Shown here one piece after another: positions 17,638 through 25,900 of a stretch of DNA of 64,000 nt (positions within the stretch are counted from its first letter, which is position 1; every line of letters begins with the position of its first letter). The stretch spans positions 431,505 to 495,504 of the forward strand of contig JAGDYZ010000012.1 of the NCBI GenBank assembly GCA_049116335.1. Direction: 5' to 3'. Made by a program: the position numbers and the translations under genes. The stretch comes from CANMIH01 sp049116335 (lineage in GTDB: Bacteria; Pseudomonadota; Alphaproteobacteria; Rhodobacterales; Rhodobacteraceae). The notes below the pieces were generated by a model. It worked only from the letters and a program-made list of their open reading frames with translations, made no database searches and was not told the origin of the DNA.

Positions 17638-17640
17638 ACC

Positions 17641-18639
17641 TCAGCGAAATGGTGGACTGTACAACAGGCCGCCATTGATCCACTGGGCATTTAATCCACG
17701 GGTCAAACCAACGGGTGTGTGCTCACCGATGTTCTTTTCGAACAATTCGCCATAGTTCCCACCCGCTTTAATCGCGCCCACGGCCCAATCCGCCTCGAGC
17801 CCCAAGAGCTCACCCAGCGCGCCTTCGGTGCCCAGCAAGCGGTTGATCTCGGGTTTGGCGTCCCCCTGCGAAAGCTCTTCAACATTTGCAGAGGTCACCC
17901 CGAGCTCCTCCGCCGCGATCAGGGCATTCAGCACCCAGCGCACGACCCCTGCCCATTCGCTGTCATCATCCCGTACCACGGGTCCCAAAGGCTCTTTCGA
18001 GATGATTTCAGGCAAAAGAATATGGTCACTCGGCGTTTCAAAGGTCGCGCGAATGGCTGCGAGCCCAGAAAGGTCGGAACTATAGACATCGCAGCGCCCC
18101 GACAGATAGGCCTCTTGGGCTTCGGCGGGTGATGTCACCGGAATCGGGGTATAGCCGATGTTATGTTTTTCAAAATACTCCTGCAAATTCAGCGCACTGG
18201 TCGTGCTAGCTTGAATGCAGACGCTTTTGTCGAACAAATCGATCGCCGAGGTCGCGCCCAAAGCCTTGGGGGCCAGAAAACCCTGACCATCATAATAATT
18301 GATCGCTGGGAAATCCAGATTGGCATCTGCTGACGCCGACAGGGTGGTGTTGCGCACCAGAAGATCGATTTGCCCCGACAACAGCGCGGTAAAGCGTGTC
18401 TTGTTTGACGTCGGAATAAATTCAACCGCCGAAGCATCCCCAAGAACAGAGGCTGCTACAGCGCGACACAGGCCCACATCGAATCCCTGCCAGTCACCGG
18501 CATCGTCCTGCGTGGCAAATCCGACAAGCCCGGAATTCACACCGCAGCGCAGCACGCCATTGGCCCGAACATCATCAAGTGTCCCTGACGATGCCGCTCC
18601 GGCGTATACCAATGCGCCCAGGAGAATGAGCTTGTTCAT
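17641..18639 (-). CDS. periplasmic amino-acid ABC transporter binding protein (AapJ-like)
   Basis: A 332-residue family-3 solute-binding protein. The signal peptide is MNKLILLGALVYAGAASSG. The mature part begins with TLDDVRANGVLRCGVNSGL, and it keeps GFDVGLCRAVAASVLGD, RFTALLSGQIDLLVRNTT and the C-terminal NAQWINGGLLYSPPFR. These are typical of general L-amino-acid (AapJ/BztA) binders. No permease or ATPase genes are adjacent, so it must work with a transporter encoded elsewhere or be a paralogue. Confidence 0.88.
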   Translation of the reverse strand: MNKLILLGALVYAGAASSGTLDDVRANGVLRCGVNSGLVGFATQDDAGDWQGFDVGLCRAVAASVLGDASAVEFIPTSNKTRFTALLSGQIDLLVRNTTLSASADANLDFPAINYYDGQGFLAPKALGATSAIDLFDKSVCIQASTTSALNLQEYFEKHNIGYTPIPVTSPAEAQEAYLSGRCDVYSSDLSGLAAIRATFETPSDHILLPEIISKEPLGPVVRDDDSEWAGVVRWVLNALIAAEELGVTSANVEELSQGDAKPEINRLLGTEGALGELLGLEADWAVGAIKAGGNYGELFEKNIGEHTPVGLTRGLNAQWINGGLLYSPPFR

Positions 18640-18822
18640 ATTTCCCTCTTTCTAGGTTTCTGCCTCAAAACCACGGTGGTCCTTATGGCTGGACCTGCTG
18701 ACCGACACTGGGAACACAATGAAATTCTACAGAGAATGAGCGGTTTCACGCCCACTGGTCAAGCGAATCGTCCAATGTCCCCTGATTTTTCGCCCGAAAA
18801 ACGAAGTTTCGAGCCTTCCCTG

Positions 18823-19536
18823 TCAGGTTTCTGTGGCAAGACGGTAAAACTTTTCCGCAAATCTGAATTCGCTGCGTTTTCTTTCGGCCAATGTGGTCGC
18901 TTCTTCGTCTTCGCCCCATTGCTCTTCCTGCCAGAGCTCATCCAGACGCGACAGCGCCCAGATCTCTTCAACGTCTGCCAGTGCATTGGCAGCTGCCAAC
19001 CCCAGCACCAGCGAGCCTGACAAAGAGACAAGATCGTGGAAGGCCGCCAGTTGGAAGGCGGTCAGAGCATGCACCTCAGCGGTGAGCTTGGCGATCGCGG
19101 TTTCATCCTGTGGCGCATGGATCACGCCGGTGCGTGGTTCAAGCTTTGCACCAAATGTCGCCTCGGCCCAATCCAGCATTGGGTTCCATTTGTCATTCTG
19201 ACGCGCCACCAGCTCAACCGGGTGGCCTGCGCGGTAACACAAAAGATCGCTATCACCATAGGCCGCCAGCATATCAGCCACTTCGGCAAACTGGATTGTA
19301 ACCTTATCCAGCGCGGAATTGGCCATGCGGGTTGCGGGCATGACGTTGGGGTCAATTTTCTCGACCTGTGCATCCCATTCTGCCGCAATCTCGCGCGCAA
19401 GAGCCTCGGTTGGAACAACAAGCGGGGTCTTTGCGGGGGTTTTGACGCCGCGACCGTCCAGTTGAACGGCAAAGCCAGTGTCAACACGCGCCACATCTGC
19501 GGCTTTCCAAAACCGTTTGGGGGCCCATTCACTCAT
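18823..19536 (-). CDS. ATP12-type F1-ATPase assembly chaperone
   Basis: A 237-residue ATP12 family protein (RFWKAADVARVDTGFAVQLD, then GRGVKTPAKTPLVVPTEALA). In mitochondria and alphaproteobacteria it assists assembly of the F1 alpha subunit. No membrane segments are seen. It is the last gene of the crcB - RluC-type - HAD - ATP12 operon, four bases after the HAD gene. Confidence 0.92.
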   Translation of the reverse strand: MSEWAPKRFWKAADVARVDTGFAVQLDGRGVKTPAKTPLVVPTEALAREIAAEWDAQVEKIDPNVMPATRMANSALDKVTIQFAEVADMLAAYGDSDLLCYRAGHPVELVARQNDKWNPMLDWAEATFGAKLEPRTGVIHAPQDETAIAKLTAEVHALTAFQLAAFHDLVSLSGSLVLGLAAANALADVEEIWALSRLDELWQEEQWGEDEEATTLAERKRSEFRFAEKFYRLATET

Positions 19537-19540
19537 CTTT

Positions 19541-20200
19541 TCAGATCTCCAGCATCTCGTGGATCATGGCTTCGAGCGCAGTGGCATCCCGAGCCACGGG
19601 CGCCGGCGCAAGCGCATCAGGTGTATGATAGCCCCAGCTGACGCCAATTGGGCGAATGCGCGCCGCACGGGCCATGTCCATATCAAATTCAGTATCGCCA
19701 ATCATGACCGCCTGCTCGGGCACCATGCCTGTCTCAGACAGGGCCGTCAAAAGCATCGAGGGATTGGGTTTTGACGGATGGTCATCGGCAACCTGCGTCG
19801 TCACAAACCGCGACGCCATATCCAGACCATCCAGAAGCGCGGTCAACCCACGCCGGGATTTGCCCGTCGCAATCCCCATCAGCAGGTGGTCGATTCCCGC
19901 CAAACGGTCCAGCATCTCACGAATACCGGGATAGAGCGGCGACAGACCGCCTTGCTGGCGTTGCAGAAAGAACGCCTCTTTGTAACCCACCACCAGTTTG
20001 GCGTGGGTTTCGGGGCTTTCATCCGGCATCAGACGCGCGATAAGGATCGGCAGAGACAGTCCAACCCCGGCCAGCACCTCTTCGCGCGAGGGCAGGACTA
20101 GGCCAGCGCTGTCAAACGCATGCTGCATGGCACCCAAGATTTTGGCCTGACTGTCGACAAGTGTCCCGTCGACGTCAAAAATGACCAGCTTCAGGTCCAT
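19541..20200 (-). CDS. HAD-superfamily hydrolase (phosphoglycolate-phosphatase-like)
   Basis: A 219-residue HAD phosphatase. Motif I is LVIFDVDGTLVDS with both catalytic Asp. The Lys region is DHPSKPNPSML and motif IV is VMIGDTEFDMDMARAA. The helical cap (DSAGLVLPSREEVLAGVGL) is of the beta-phosphoglucomutase / Gph type. The substrate is undetermined. It starts directly at the stop of the pseudouridine synthase gene. Confidence 0.9.
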   Translation of the reverse strand: MDLKLVIFDVDGTLVDSQAKILGAMQHAFDSAGLVLPSREEVLAGVGLSLPILIARLMPDESPETHAKLVVGYKEAFFLQRQQGGLSPLYPGIREMLDRLAGIDHLLMGIATGKSRRGLTALLDGLDMASRFVTTQVADDHPSKPNPSMLLTALSETGMVPEQAVMIGDTEFDMDMARAARIRPIGVSWGYHTPDALAPAPVARDATALEAMIHEMLEI

Positions 20201-21241
20201 TTACAGTCCCTCAAACGGGTCATCATCCGCAAGATCTTCGGTCCAGCCCAGGGTATCCCAGCTGTTGGCCATATGATCTGGCAACGGGGCTTTGATTGAG
20301 ATTTCCTTTTTGGTCACAGGGTGTTCGAACCGCATCATCCGCGAGTGCAGGTGCAGCTTTTTCGAGATCACCCCACCCAGCTGGGCACCCCAGCCGTCGC
20401 CGAGATTTTCCTGACCTGACCCACCGTATTTGCCATCCCCAATAATTGGGTGACCGATTTCAGCCATATGCGCACGCAGCTGGTGGGTTCGTCCGGTCAA
20501 CGGCTCCATCGCCACCCAAGCCGCGCGGCTGGCTACGCGGTAGAGCGTAGCATACAGAGTGTGCGCACGTTTTGCCCCATCCGTATGGGCCATATCCCGC
20601 GGATGAACGGCGATCATCTTTTCGCCTTCACCATACCGACCATGGCCCGGCGCTTTGACCAGACCATAGCGAATTTCACCCAGATACGGGGTGGGCACTC
20701 CGGCAACCAGCGCCCAATAGATCTTGCGGGTTTCCCGGTGGCGGATTGCAGTTGTTAGCGCCTTTGCCATCTCGCGCGACCGCGCGAGCAACAACACACC
20801 CGAGGTGTCTTTGTCGAGGCGATGCACAAGACGCGGGCGTTCGTCATACCCAAAGGTCAGCGCGTCGCCCATGCCATCCACGTGGCGGGTCTGTTTGCTG
20901 CCGCCCTGTGTGGGCAACCCCGGAGGTTTGTTCAGCGCGATGATGTGATCATCGCGGTAGATGACGCAGGAGCGGATCATCTCGGCATCGGCGTCAGAGA
21001 TATCCGTCTTGGGTCGGCTGACCACCTGACCTGGTTCTGGTAGCGGCGGGATACGCACCTGCTGGCCAACATCTAGCCGGGTTGACGCCTTTACGCGGCC
21101 CCCATCAACACGGATTTCGCCTTTGCGGCACATCTTTTCGATGCGCCCCTGAGCGACATGGGGGAACAGACGTTTCATCCAGCGATCCAGCCGCTGGTCG
21201 CCATCGCCCGGACCGACGGTGATGGTTTGAACTCTGCTCAT
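20201..21241 (-). CDS. RluC-type 23S rRNA pseudouridine synthase
   Basis: A 346-residue protein with an N-terminal S4 RNA-binding domain (RLDRWMKRLFPHVAQGRIEK) and a pseudouridine synthase domain. The catalytic motif is RLVHRLDKDTSGVLLLAR (Asp in RLD). GRTHQLRAHMAEIGHPIIGD and LHLHSRMM follow. It most resembles the RluC/RluD group, but the target uridines cannot be fixed from sequence. Its start overlaps the crcB stop (ATGA). Confidence 0.9.
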   Translation of the reverse strand: MSRVQTITVGPGDGDQRLDRWMKRLFPHVAQGRIEKMCRKGEIRVDGGRVKASTRLDVGQQVRIPPLPEPGQVVSRPKTDISDADAEMIRSCVIYRDDHIIALNKPPGLPTQGGSKQTRHVDGMGDALTFGYDERPRLVHRLDKDTSGVLLLARSREMAKALTTAIRHRETRKIYWALVAGVPTPYLGEIRYGLVKAPGHGRYGEGEKMIAVHPRDMAHTDGAKRAHTLYATLYRVASRAAWVAMEPLTGRTHQLRAHMAEIGHPIIGDGKYGGSGQENLGDGWGAQLGGVISKKLHLHSRMMRFEHPVTKKEISIKAPLPDHMANSWDTLGWTEDLADDDPFEGL

Positions 21242-21612
21242 GTTGTTATACTCCGCGCGAGGATCAGGCCCGCAGCGAGCGCGGCCAATGACAAGATCAC
21301 AGACCCTGCCACATATACGGCAGCAAGGGCAATATCGCCGCGTTCATACAGGGTCACAGCATCCAAGGAAAAGGCCGAAAAGGTGGTAAACCCGCCTAAA
21401 ACACCGGACATCAGCAGCGGTGCATAGCGGTTTCCCCCTAGATGCAACAGTGCCACCACCAAAACCCCCATGGCAAAGCTGCCAAGAATGTTCACCGTCA
21501 ACGTGCCCCAGGGAAATCCCCGGCCCAGAATACGGGTCATCGCAAGCCCGGTCATATAGCGGGCACTGGCGCCAAGGGCACCCCCCAGGGCTACTTGTAG
21601 CAATACAGTCAT
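21238..21612 (-). CDS. crcB: fluoride efflux channel CrcB/Fluc
   Basis: A 124-residue, four-helix membrane protein with GGALGASARYM, TLTVNILGSFAMG and GVLGGFTTFSAFSLD, the hallmarks of Fluc channels that expel fluoride as antiparallel dimers. ATG 21612 is chosen over a TTG 12 codons upstream. It is the first gene of the crcB to ATP12 operon. I saw no fluoride riboswitch in the 110 bp upstream, which instead hold a repeat-like element. Confidence 0.93.
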   Translation of the reverse strand: MTVLLQVALGGALGASARYMTGLAMTRILGRGFPWGTLTVNILGSFAMGVLVVALLHLGGNRYAPLLMSGVLGGFTTFSAFSLDAVTLYERGDIALAAVYVAGSVILSLAALAAGLILARSITT

Positions 21613-21648
21613 GGGCTTGCGTGTGGCGATTGGGGGCCGCGTTGTCAA

Positions 21649-21714
21649 GCTGGGGGCGCTGCCCCCGACGCCCCATGGGCCGTCTCCCCCGGAGTATTTG
21701 TTAAAAGAAGAAGC
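21649..21714. repeat. GC-rich palindromic intergenic element, probably a dispersed repeat
   Basis: The gap between rarA and crcB contains GGGGGCGCTGCCCCC, then CGACGCCCC...GGGCCGTC and CCCCCGGAGTATTTG followed by an AAAAGAAGAAG tail. This layout (G-rich palindrome, CCCCCGGAGTATTT, A-rich tail) is one I recognise as frequent between genes in Rhodobacteraceae. On the minus strand the hairpins could end rarA transcription. No other copy was found in the window. Confidence 0.45.
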
Positions 21715-21722
21715 GCAACGCG

Positions 21723-23027
21723 CTACTTTGCATTGCGCTGCAGACGGAGTTTGTCAAAGTACTCGACCCGCTTGCGCAGATCCCGCTCGAACCCACGTTC
21801 CACCGGATCGTAAAAGCGCTCACGCGGCATGTCTTCGGGAAAATAATCCTGTCCCGAGAACCCGTCTTCGGCGTCATGATCATAAGCATACCCATCGCCA
21901 TATCCCTGATCTTTCATCAAGCCAGTTGGGGCATTCAAGATATGTTTCGGCGGCATAAGTGATCCGGTTTTACGCGCAGCCCCGCGCGCAGCTTTGATCC
22001 CAACATAGGCCGCGTTGGATTTCGGTGCCAGCGCCAGATAGACCGCCGCATTGGCCAGAGCCAACTCCCCTTCCGGGCTGCCCAGCCGCTCGAAGGTCTG
22101 CCATGCGTTCAGGCAGACAGTGTTGGCCTGAGGGTCCGCCAGACCAATGTCTTCTGTCGACATCATGGTCATGCGGCGCGCGAGATATCGCGGGTCTTCG
22201 CCCCCCTCCAGCATCCGGGCCAGCCAGTACAGGGCCGCATCCGGATCCGATCCTCGGATGGACTTATGCAGGGCTGAGATCAGATTGTAATGCTCATCCC
22301 CCGACTTATCATATTGCGCCGCGCGCTTCATCAATCGGGTTTTCAGGGCGTCCGTATCTAGCGGCTCGCTCAGAGGCCAGCTCATCACCTGTTCGACCGA
22401 ATTGAGCAAAGCCCGTCCATCCCCATCCGCCATTTCGAGCAGCGCCGCGCGTGCACCGGCATCCAGTGGCAAGGTCCGGTCCAGCTCTTTCTCGGCGCGT
22501 TTGACGAGGTTTTCCAGATCGTCGGTATCAAGCCGTTCCAGCACAAGAACCTGCGACCGGGACAGCAGGGCGCGGTTCAGCTCAAAACTTGGGTTTTCGG
22601 TCGTCGCCCCCACCAACAAAATGGTGCCATCTTCCATATGGGGCAGAAATCCATCCTGTTGGGCTTTGTTGAAGCGGTGGATCTCATCCACAAACAACAA
22701 CGTCCCCCGCCCGGTTTTCCGACGCAGTTTGGCCGCATCAAACACTTTGCGCAGATCCGGGACCCCAGTGAAGATCGCGCTGATCTGCACAAAGTGGAGA
22801 TCTGTCACATCCGCAAGAAGGCGCGCAATCGTGGTCTTTCCAACGCCCGGTGGCCCCCAGAATACAATCGACCCCAAAGTGCCCGCCGCCAGCATCACAC
22901 CCAAAGGTGCTTCGGGACCGAGAATATGTTGCTGGCCAATCACCTCATCGAGGGCCTGCGGGCGCAATCGATCAGCAAGCGGGCGTGGCGCGGTGCTTTC
23001 CGCCTCAGGGCTGTCAAAGAGATCCAC
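21723..23027 (-). CDS. rarA: replication-associated recombination ATPase RarA (MgsA)
   Basis: An AAA+ ATPase of 434 residues. It has IGQQHILGPEAPLGVML near the N-terminus, Walker A FWGPPGVGKTTIARLL (about residue 60), Walker B TLLFVDEIHRFNKAQQD and sensor 1 LLVGATTENPSFEL. The C-terminal tetramerisation domain contains EDPRYLARRMTMMSTEDIGL. It acts at stalled replication forks. It begins two bases after the Do-protease stop, so the two are one operon. Confidence 0.95.
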   Translation of the reverse strand: MDLFDSPEAESTAPRPLADRLRPQALDEVIGQQHILGPEAPLGVMLAAGTLGSIVFWGPPGVGKTTIARLLADVTDLHFVQISAIFTGVPDLRKVFDAAKLRRKTGRGTLLFVDEIHRFNKAQQDGFLPHMEDGTILLVGATTENPSFELNRALLSRSQVLVLERLDTDDLENLVKRAEKELDRTLPLDAGARAALLEMADGDGRALLNSVEQVMSWPLSEPLDTDALKTRLMKRAAQYDKSGDEHYNLISALHKSIRGSDPDAALYWLARMLEGGEDPRYLARRMTMMSTEDIGLADPQANTVCLNAWQTFERLGSPEGELALANAAVYLALAPKSNAAYVGIKAARGAARKTGSLMPPKHILNAPTGLMKDQGYGDGYAYDHDAEDGFSGQDYFPEDMPRERFYDPVERGFERDLRKRVEYFDKLRLQRNAK

Positions 23028-23029
23028 AA

Positions 23030-24415
23030 TCAGCCTCTGAACCGAAGAACAAGCCGGGCATTGCCTCGAAGCGCATCAACCCGCACGCCATTCCCTGCGC
23101 GTTCAAGCAGGCGACCAAGATCTTTGGGAGAAGTCAGCTCACGTCCATCAATGCCCAGAAGAATATCGCCGCGACGCAACCCTACCCGTGCGCCGGCATT
23201 GCCTGGGTCCAGCACGATAATGCCTTCAAGGCCCGCTGGCAGATTCAGCTCATCCGCCACCGCCGGATTGATCCGCGCCACGGTCAGCCCCGGAAGCACA
23301 TCACCATTGCCAAGTTGCGTAACCTCAGCGGGAGGAGAATTCGGAGCCGCGATCATCGCGACCATCGCCTCTTTCTCCTCTCCTCGACTGGCAAACCGCA
23401 CTGTGGCCTGTTCCCCAATCCCGCGGACTGACATTCGAAAAATCATTTCAGCGGGCGTGTTCACAGGCTGGCCATCAACACTCAGCACCACATCGCCCAC
23501 CTGCAGGCCAGCGGTGGTGAAGGGGCTGGCGGCATGCAGATTGGCAATCACAACACCACCCGGCAGCAGAAGACCCAGACTATCAGACAGATCCGCATCA
23601 ACCGGCTGCCCGGTGATCCCGGCCCAGGGGCGCTGGAAGCGGGTTTCACCACGCTGGGCCTGATCCACGAATTGCGACACAAGGGCTGATGGAATCGCAA
23701 ATCCGATGCCGTTTGACCCGCCTGACCGCGTCAGGATTGAGGTGTTCACGCCAATCAAACGCCCCTGAACATCAATCAACGCGCCACCAGAGTTCCCCGG
23801 ATTGATCGGTGCATCAGTTTGCAGGAAATACCCACGTGCATTGCCTGTGGCCGCACCAGAACGGGCGAGGCCGGACACAATCCCGCTCGACACGGTCTGG
23901 CCCACCCCAAAGGGATTGCCGATCGCCAGCACCAGCTCGCCAACTTCGACCGTATCACTGTCACGGAAACTGAGATGCGGCATGTCCTGCGCGTCGCGCA
24001 ACTTGAGGATGGCAAGATCGGACTCTTCGTCCCCCAACAGCACATCCGCCGCAAACTCGCGTCGGTCATTGAGGACCACACGAATATCGGTCGCCATACC
24101 CACCACGTGATAGTTGGATACGATAATCCCGTCCTCAGAAAGGATCACTCCAGACCCCAGCGAGTTCTGAACCCTCGGCCGCCCCTGATATTCACGAAAC
24201 ATCCGACCAAACATGGGGTCATCGGCAAAGGGCGAGCGCTGTTGCACCACGCGACTGGCATAGATGTTCACCACAGCGGGCGCGGCCTGTTTAACCAAAG
24301 GCACAAAAGACAGGCTGATCTCGACCTGTGACGTGGGAACACGCGTGTCTGCCGCGACTGGAGCGGCCAAAAGACCAAGGGCAAAGCCAAATGAAATTAG
24401 GGTGCGCAGGATCAT
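23030..24415 (-). CDS. Do-family periplasmic serine protease with two PDZ domains (DegP/DegQ type)
   Basis: An HtrA/Do protease of 461 residues with the signal peptide MILRTLISFGFALGLLAAPVAA. The catalytic triad is visible: His in SNYHVVGMA (about 103), Asp in EESDLAILKL (about 128) and Ser in NPGNSGGALID (about 208). PDZ1 covers about 270-350 and PDZ2 about 380-455. ATG 24415 with AGAGGAA upstream is chosen. It should degrade or refold damaged envelope proteins. The promoter at 24441-24469 has a heat-shock-like look. It is followed by rarA. Confidence 0.93.
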   Translation of the reverse strand: MILRTLISFGFALGLLAAPVAADTRVPTSQVEISLSFVPLVKQAAPAVVNIYASRVVQQRSPFADDPMFGRMFREYQGRPRVQNSLGSGVILSEDGIIVSNYHVVGMATDIRVVLNDRREFAADVLLGDEESDLAILKLRDAQDMPHLSFRDSDTVEVGELVLAIGNPFGVGQTVSSGIVSGLARSGAATGNARGYFLQTDAPINPGNSGGALIDVQGRLIGVNTSILTRSGGSNGIGFAIPSALVSQFVDQAQRGETRFQRPWAGITGQPVDADLSDSLGLLLPGGVVIANLHAASPFTTAGLQVGDVVLSVDGQPVNTPAEMIFRMSVRGIGEQATVRFASRGEEKEAMVAMIAAPNSPPAEVTQLGNGDVLPGLTVARINPAVADELNLPAGLEGIIVLDPGNAGARVGLRRGDILLGIDGRELTSPKDLGRLLERAGNGVRVDALRGNARLVLRFRG

Positions 24416-24440
24416 GGCGGTTCCTCTCTGTGTCTCATTC

Positions 24441-24469
24441 GATATGCGGCGCGAAGGTACCGATTGCAA
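24441..24469 (-). promoter_or_regulatory. candidate heat-shock-type promoter of the Do protease
   Basis: On the minus strand CTTGCAA (-35; TTGCAA at 24464-24469), a 17-bp spacer and CATATC (-10; 24441-24446) lie about 26 bp before the start codon. CTTGnA / CATAT resembles alphaproteobacterial RpoH promoters, which fits a protease. Assignment to a sigma factor is inference. Confidence 0.5.
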
Positions 24470-24514
24470 GAAACACAATAGGTTTGCGCAAAAGACTGCT
24501 GTCAGAATGAATGT

Positions 24515-24585
24515 GGCGCGCAAAGGAGGGATGACCTTTGCACGCCAGATGGTGCCGGAGGGGAGGAGCGAATGGCTCCGACACC
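24515..24585 (-). ncRNA. tandem hairpins with CUCCUCCC loop (cuckoo-like RNA candidate)
   Basis: Read on the minus strand, hairpin 1 (24551-24585) has arms GGTGTCGGAG / CTCCGGCACC (10 bp, one wobble). Its 15-nt loop ends in CTCCTCCC, the complement of a Shine-Dalgarno sequence. Hairpin 2 (24515-24546) has 12-bp arms GGCGTGCAAAGG / CCTTTGCGCGCC with the loop TCATCCCT. They lie between the DAHP synthase stop and the Do-protease promoter, so they could be a 3'-UTR-derived RNA. A loop with CUCCUCCC is the hallmark of the cuckoo/CcsR RNA family of alphaproteobacteria. No clear terminator T-run follows. Confidence 0.4.
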
Positions 24586-24604
24586 AAGGGGAGAGAACGC
24601 TTCG

Positions 24605-25675
24605 TTATGACGCCTGCTGCAGTGACGCGCTTCTACGGGCGCCCACATTGCGCGCGAGATCACGCAGACAGACACGTGTGTCCTCCCAACCCAGACAGCC
24701 GTCTGTGATGGATTGACCATAGGTAAGCGGCTCTGTTCCGAGCTTCTGTGCCCCCGCCACCAGATGGCTTTCGATCATCACACCCATAATACGGTGGTCC
24801 CCGCGCGCGATCTGATCCCCGATGTTCTCCAGAACTTCGGGTTGTTTCATGGGATCTTTGCCGCTGTTGGCATGGCTCGCATCAATCATCACCTGTGGGC
24901 GAATGCCGTCTTTTTGCGCGAGGTAACAGCAGGAATCGACCGAGGCCGCATCGTAGTTGGTGCCTTCGCCGCCGCGCAAAATGACGTGACAATCCGGGTT
25001 GCCGTCTGTGGCGACAATCGCCCCCTGCCCGTTCTCTGCCAACCCCATGAAATGATGCGGCTGAGCCGAAGACCGCACGGCATCTAGTGCAATCTGAACA
25101 TTGCCGCGGGTGCCGTTTTTGAACCCAACCGGGCAGGACAGACCCGAGGCCATCTCGCGGTGGATCTGGCTTTCTGTGGTGCGTGCGCCAATCGCGGCCC
25201 AGCTGACCAGATCGGCCACATACTGCGGCACGGCGGTGTCCAGAAACTCGGTTGCCACCGGTAGGCCCATCTCATTGATCTCAAGCAGTAGCTTGCGCGC
25301 CGCCTCAAGACCCTCGTTGATCCGGAACGACCCATCCATGCCCGGATCGTTGATCAACCCTTTCCACCCGCCAATGGTGCGCGGTTTCTCGAAATAGACC
25401 CGCATGACAATCTCCAGCGTATCGGCGCATTCCACCCGCAGCGCCTGAAGCTGGCGGGCGTATTCAATCGCCGCCTTGGGTTCATGGATCGAACAGGGAC
25501 CGGTGATGGCAATCACCCGGTCATCTTCACCTGACAAAATACGCTGAATGGCGGCACGGCCGGCCTGAACGGTTTGCGTTGCTGCATCTGACAATGGATG
25601 TCGTTCTCGCAGCTCTTCCGGTGTGGTGAGTTGCTGCATCTGGGTGACACGAAGGTTTTGGGTGGTGATAGGCAT
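24605..25675 (-). CDS. 3-deoxy-7-phosphoheptulonate (DAHP) synthase, class I
   Basis: The first enzyme of the shikimate pathway, joining phosphoenolpyruvate and erythrose 4-phosphate. The 356-residue protein is of the AroF/G/H type: TGPCSIHEPKAAIEYARQLQ, VYFEKPRTIGGWKGLINDP, SWAAIGARTTESQIHREMAS, GFKNGT and MIDASHANSGKDPMKQPEV. ATG 25675 has AAGGA nine bases upstream. A leader peptide rich in aromatic residues and a terminator hairpin precede it, so expression is probably controlled by attenuation. Which aromatic amino acid feeds back on the enzyme is not evident. Confidence 0.95.
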   Translation of the reverse strand: MPITTQNLRVTQMQQLTTPEELRERHPLSDAATQTVQAGRAAIQRILSGEDDRVIAITGPCSIHEPKAAIEYARQLQALRVECADTLEIVMRVYFEKPRTIGGWKGLINDPGMDGSFRINEGLEAARKLLLEINEMGLPVATEFLDTAVPQYVADLVSWAAIGARTTESQIHREMASGLSCPVGFKNGTRGNVQIALDAVRSSAQPHHFMGLAENGQGAIVATDGNPDCHVILRGGEGTNYDAASVDSCCYLAQKDGIRPQVMIDASHANSGKDPMKQPEVLENIGDQIARGDHRIMGVMIESHLVAGAQKLGTEPLTYGQSITDGCLGWEDTRVCLRDLARNVGARRSASLQQAS

Positions 25676-25710
25676 GGGTCTTGTCCTTGGAGAGATGGGC
25701 CCACCGACGG

Positions 25711-25743
25711 ACAAAATAAAAACCGCCGGGTGAAGGGCGGTTT
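25711..25743 (-). terminator. attenuator terminator upstream of DAHP synthase
   Basis: On the minus strand arms AAACCGCC (25736-25743) and GGCGGTTT (25720-25727) form an 8-bp stem with an 8-nt loop. TTTTTATTTT follows directly. It stands 36-68 bp before the DAHP synthase start and 26 bp after the leader peptide stop, the position of a transcription attenuator. A GGCGG near the end of the leader peptide gene could pair with CCGCC of the first arm as an antiterminator (inference). Confidence 0.8.
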
Positions 25744-25769
25744 GGTGGTAATCTCGTTTTTGCGTTTTG

Positions 25770-25847
25770 TCAGAACGCGCCAACCCCTCCGTCCGCCATG
25801 TGGCTCGGATAAAAGTAATACCAAAATGCAGCGAACTTCTGGGTCAT
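25770..25847 (-). CDS. aromatic-rich leader peptide of the DAHP synthase attenuator
   Basis: A 25-residue ORF on the minus strand, ATG at 25847 and TGA at 25770-25772. The sequence begins MTQKFAAFWYYFYPSHMADG. Residues 5-13 hold seven aromatic residues (F5, F8, W9, Y10, Y11, F12, Y13), an extreme enrichment for Phe, Trp and Tyr. A strong terminator hairpin follows within 27 bp and the DAHP synthase gene lies just beyond. Ribosome stalling at scarce aromatic aminoacyl-tRNAs would favour readthrough. There is no strong ribosome binding site upstream. Confidence 0.75.
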   Translation of the reverse strand: MTQKFAAFWYYFYPSHMADGGVGAF

Positions 25848-25900
25848 GGGCTGAACGCTAGCCGAGATTCGTTTTTCTGTCCATGCCCTAATTGCGGATC

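Noticed and set aside
23329..23338. GGGAGGAG on the plus strand (CUCCUCCC on the minus strand) inside the Do protease gene
   Set aside because: It lies within coding sequence with no hairpin framing it, so it is not counted as a cuckoo-like element.
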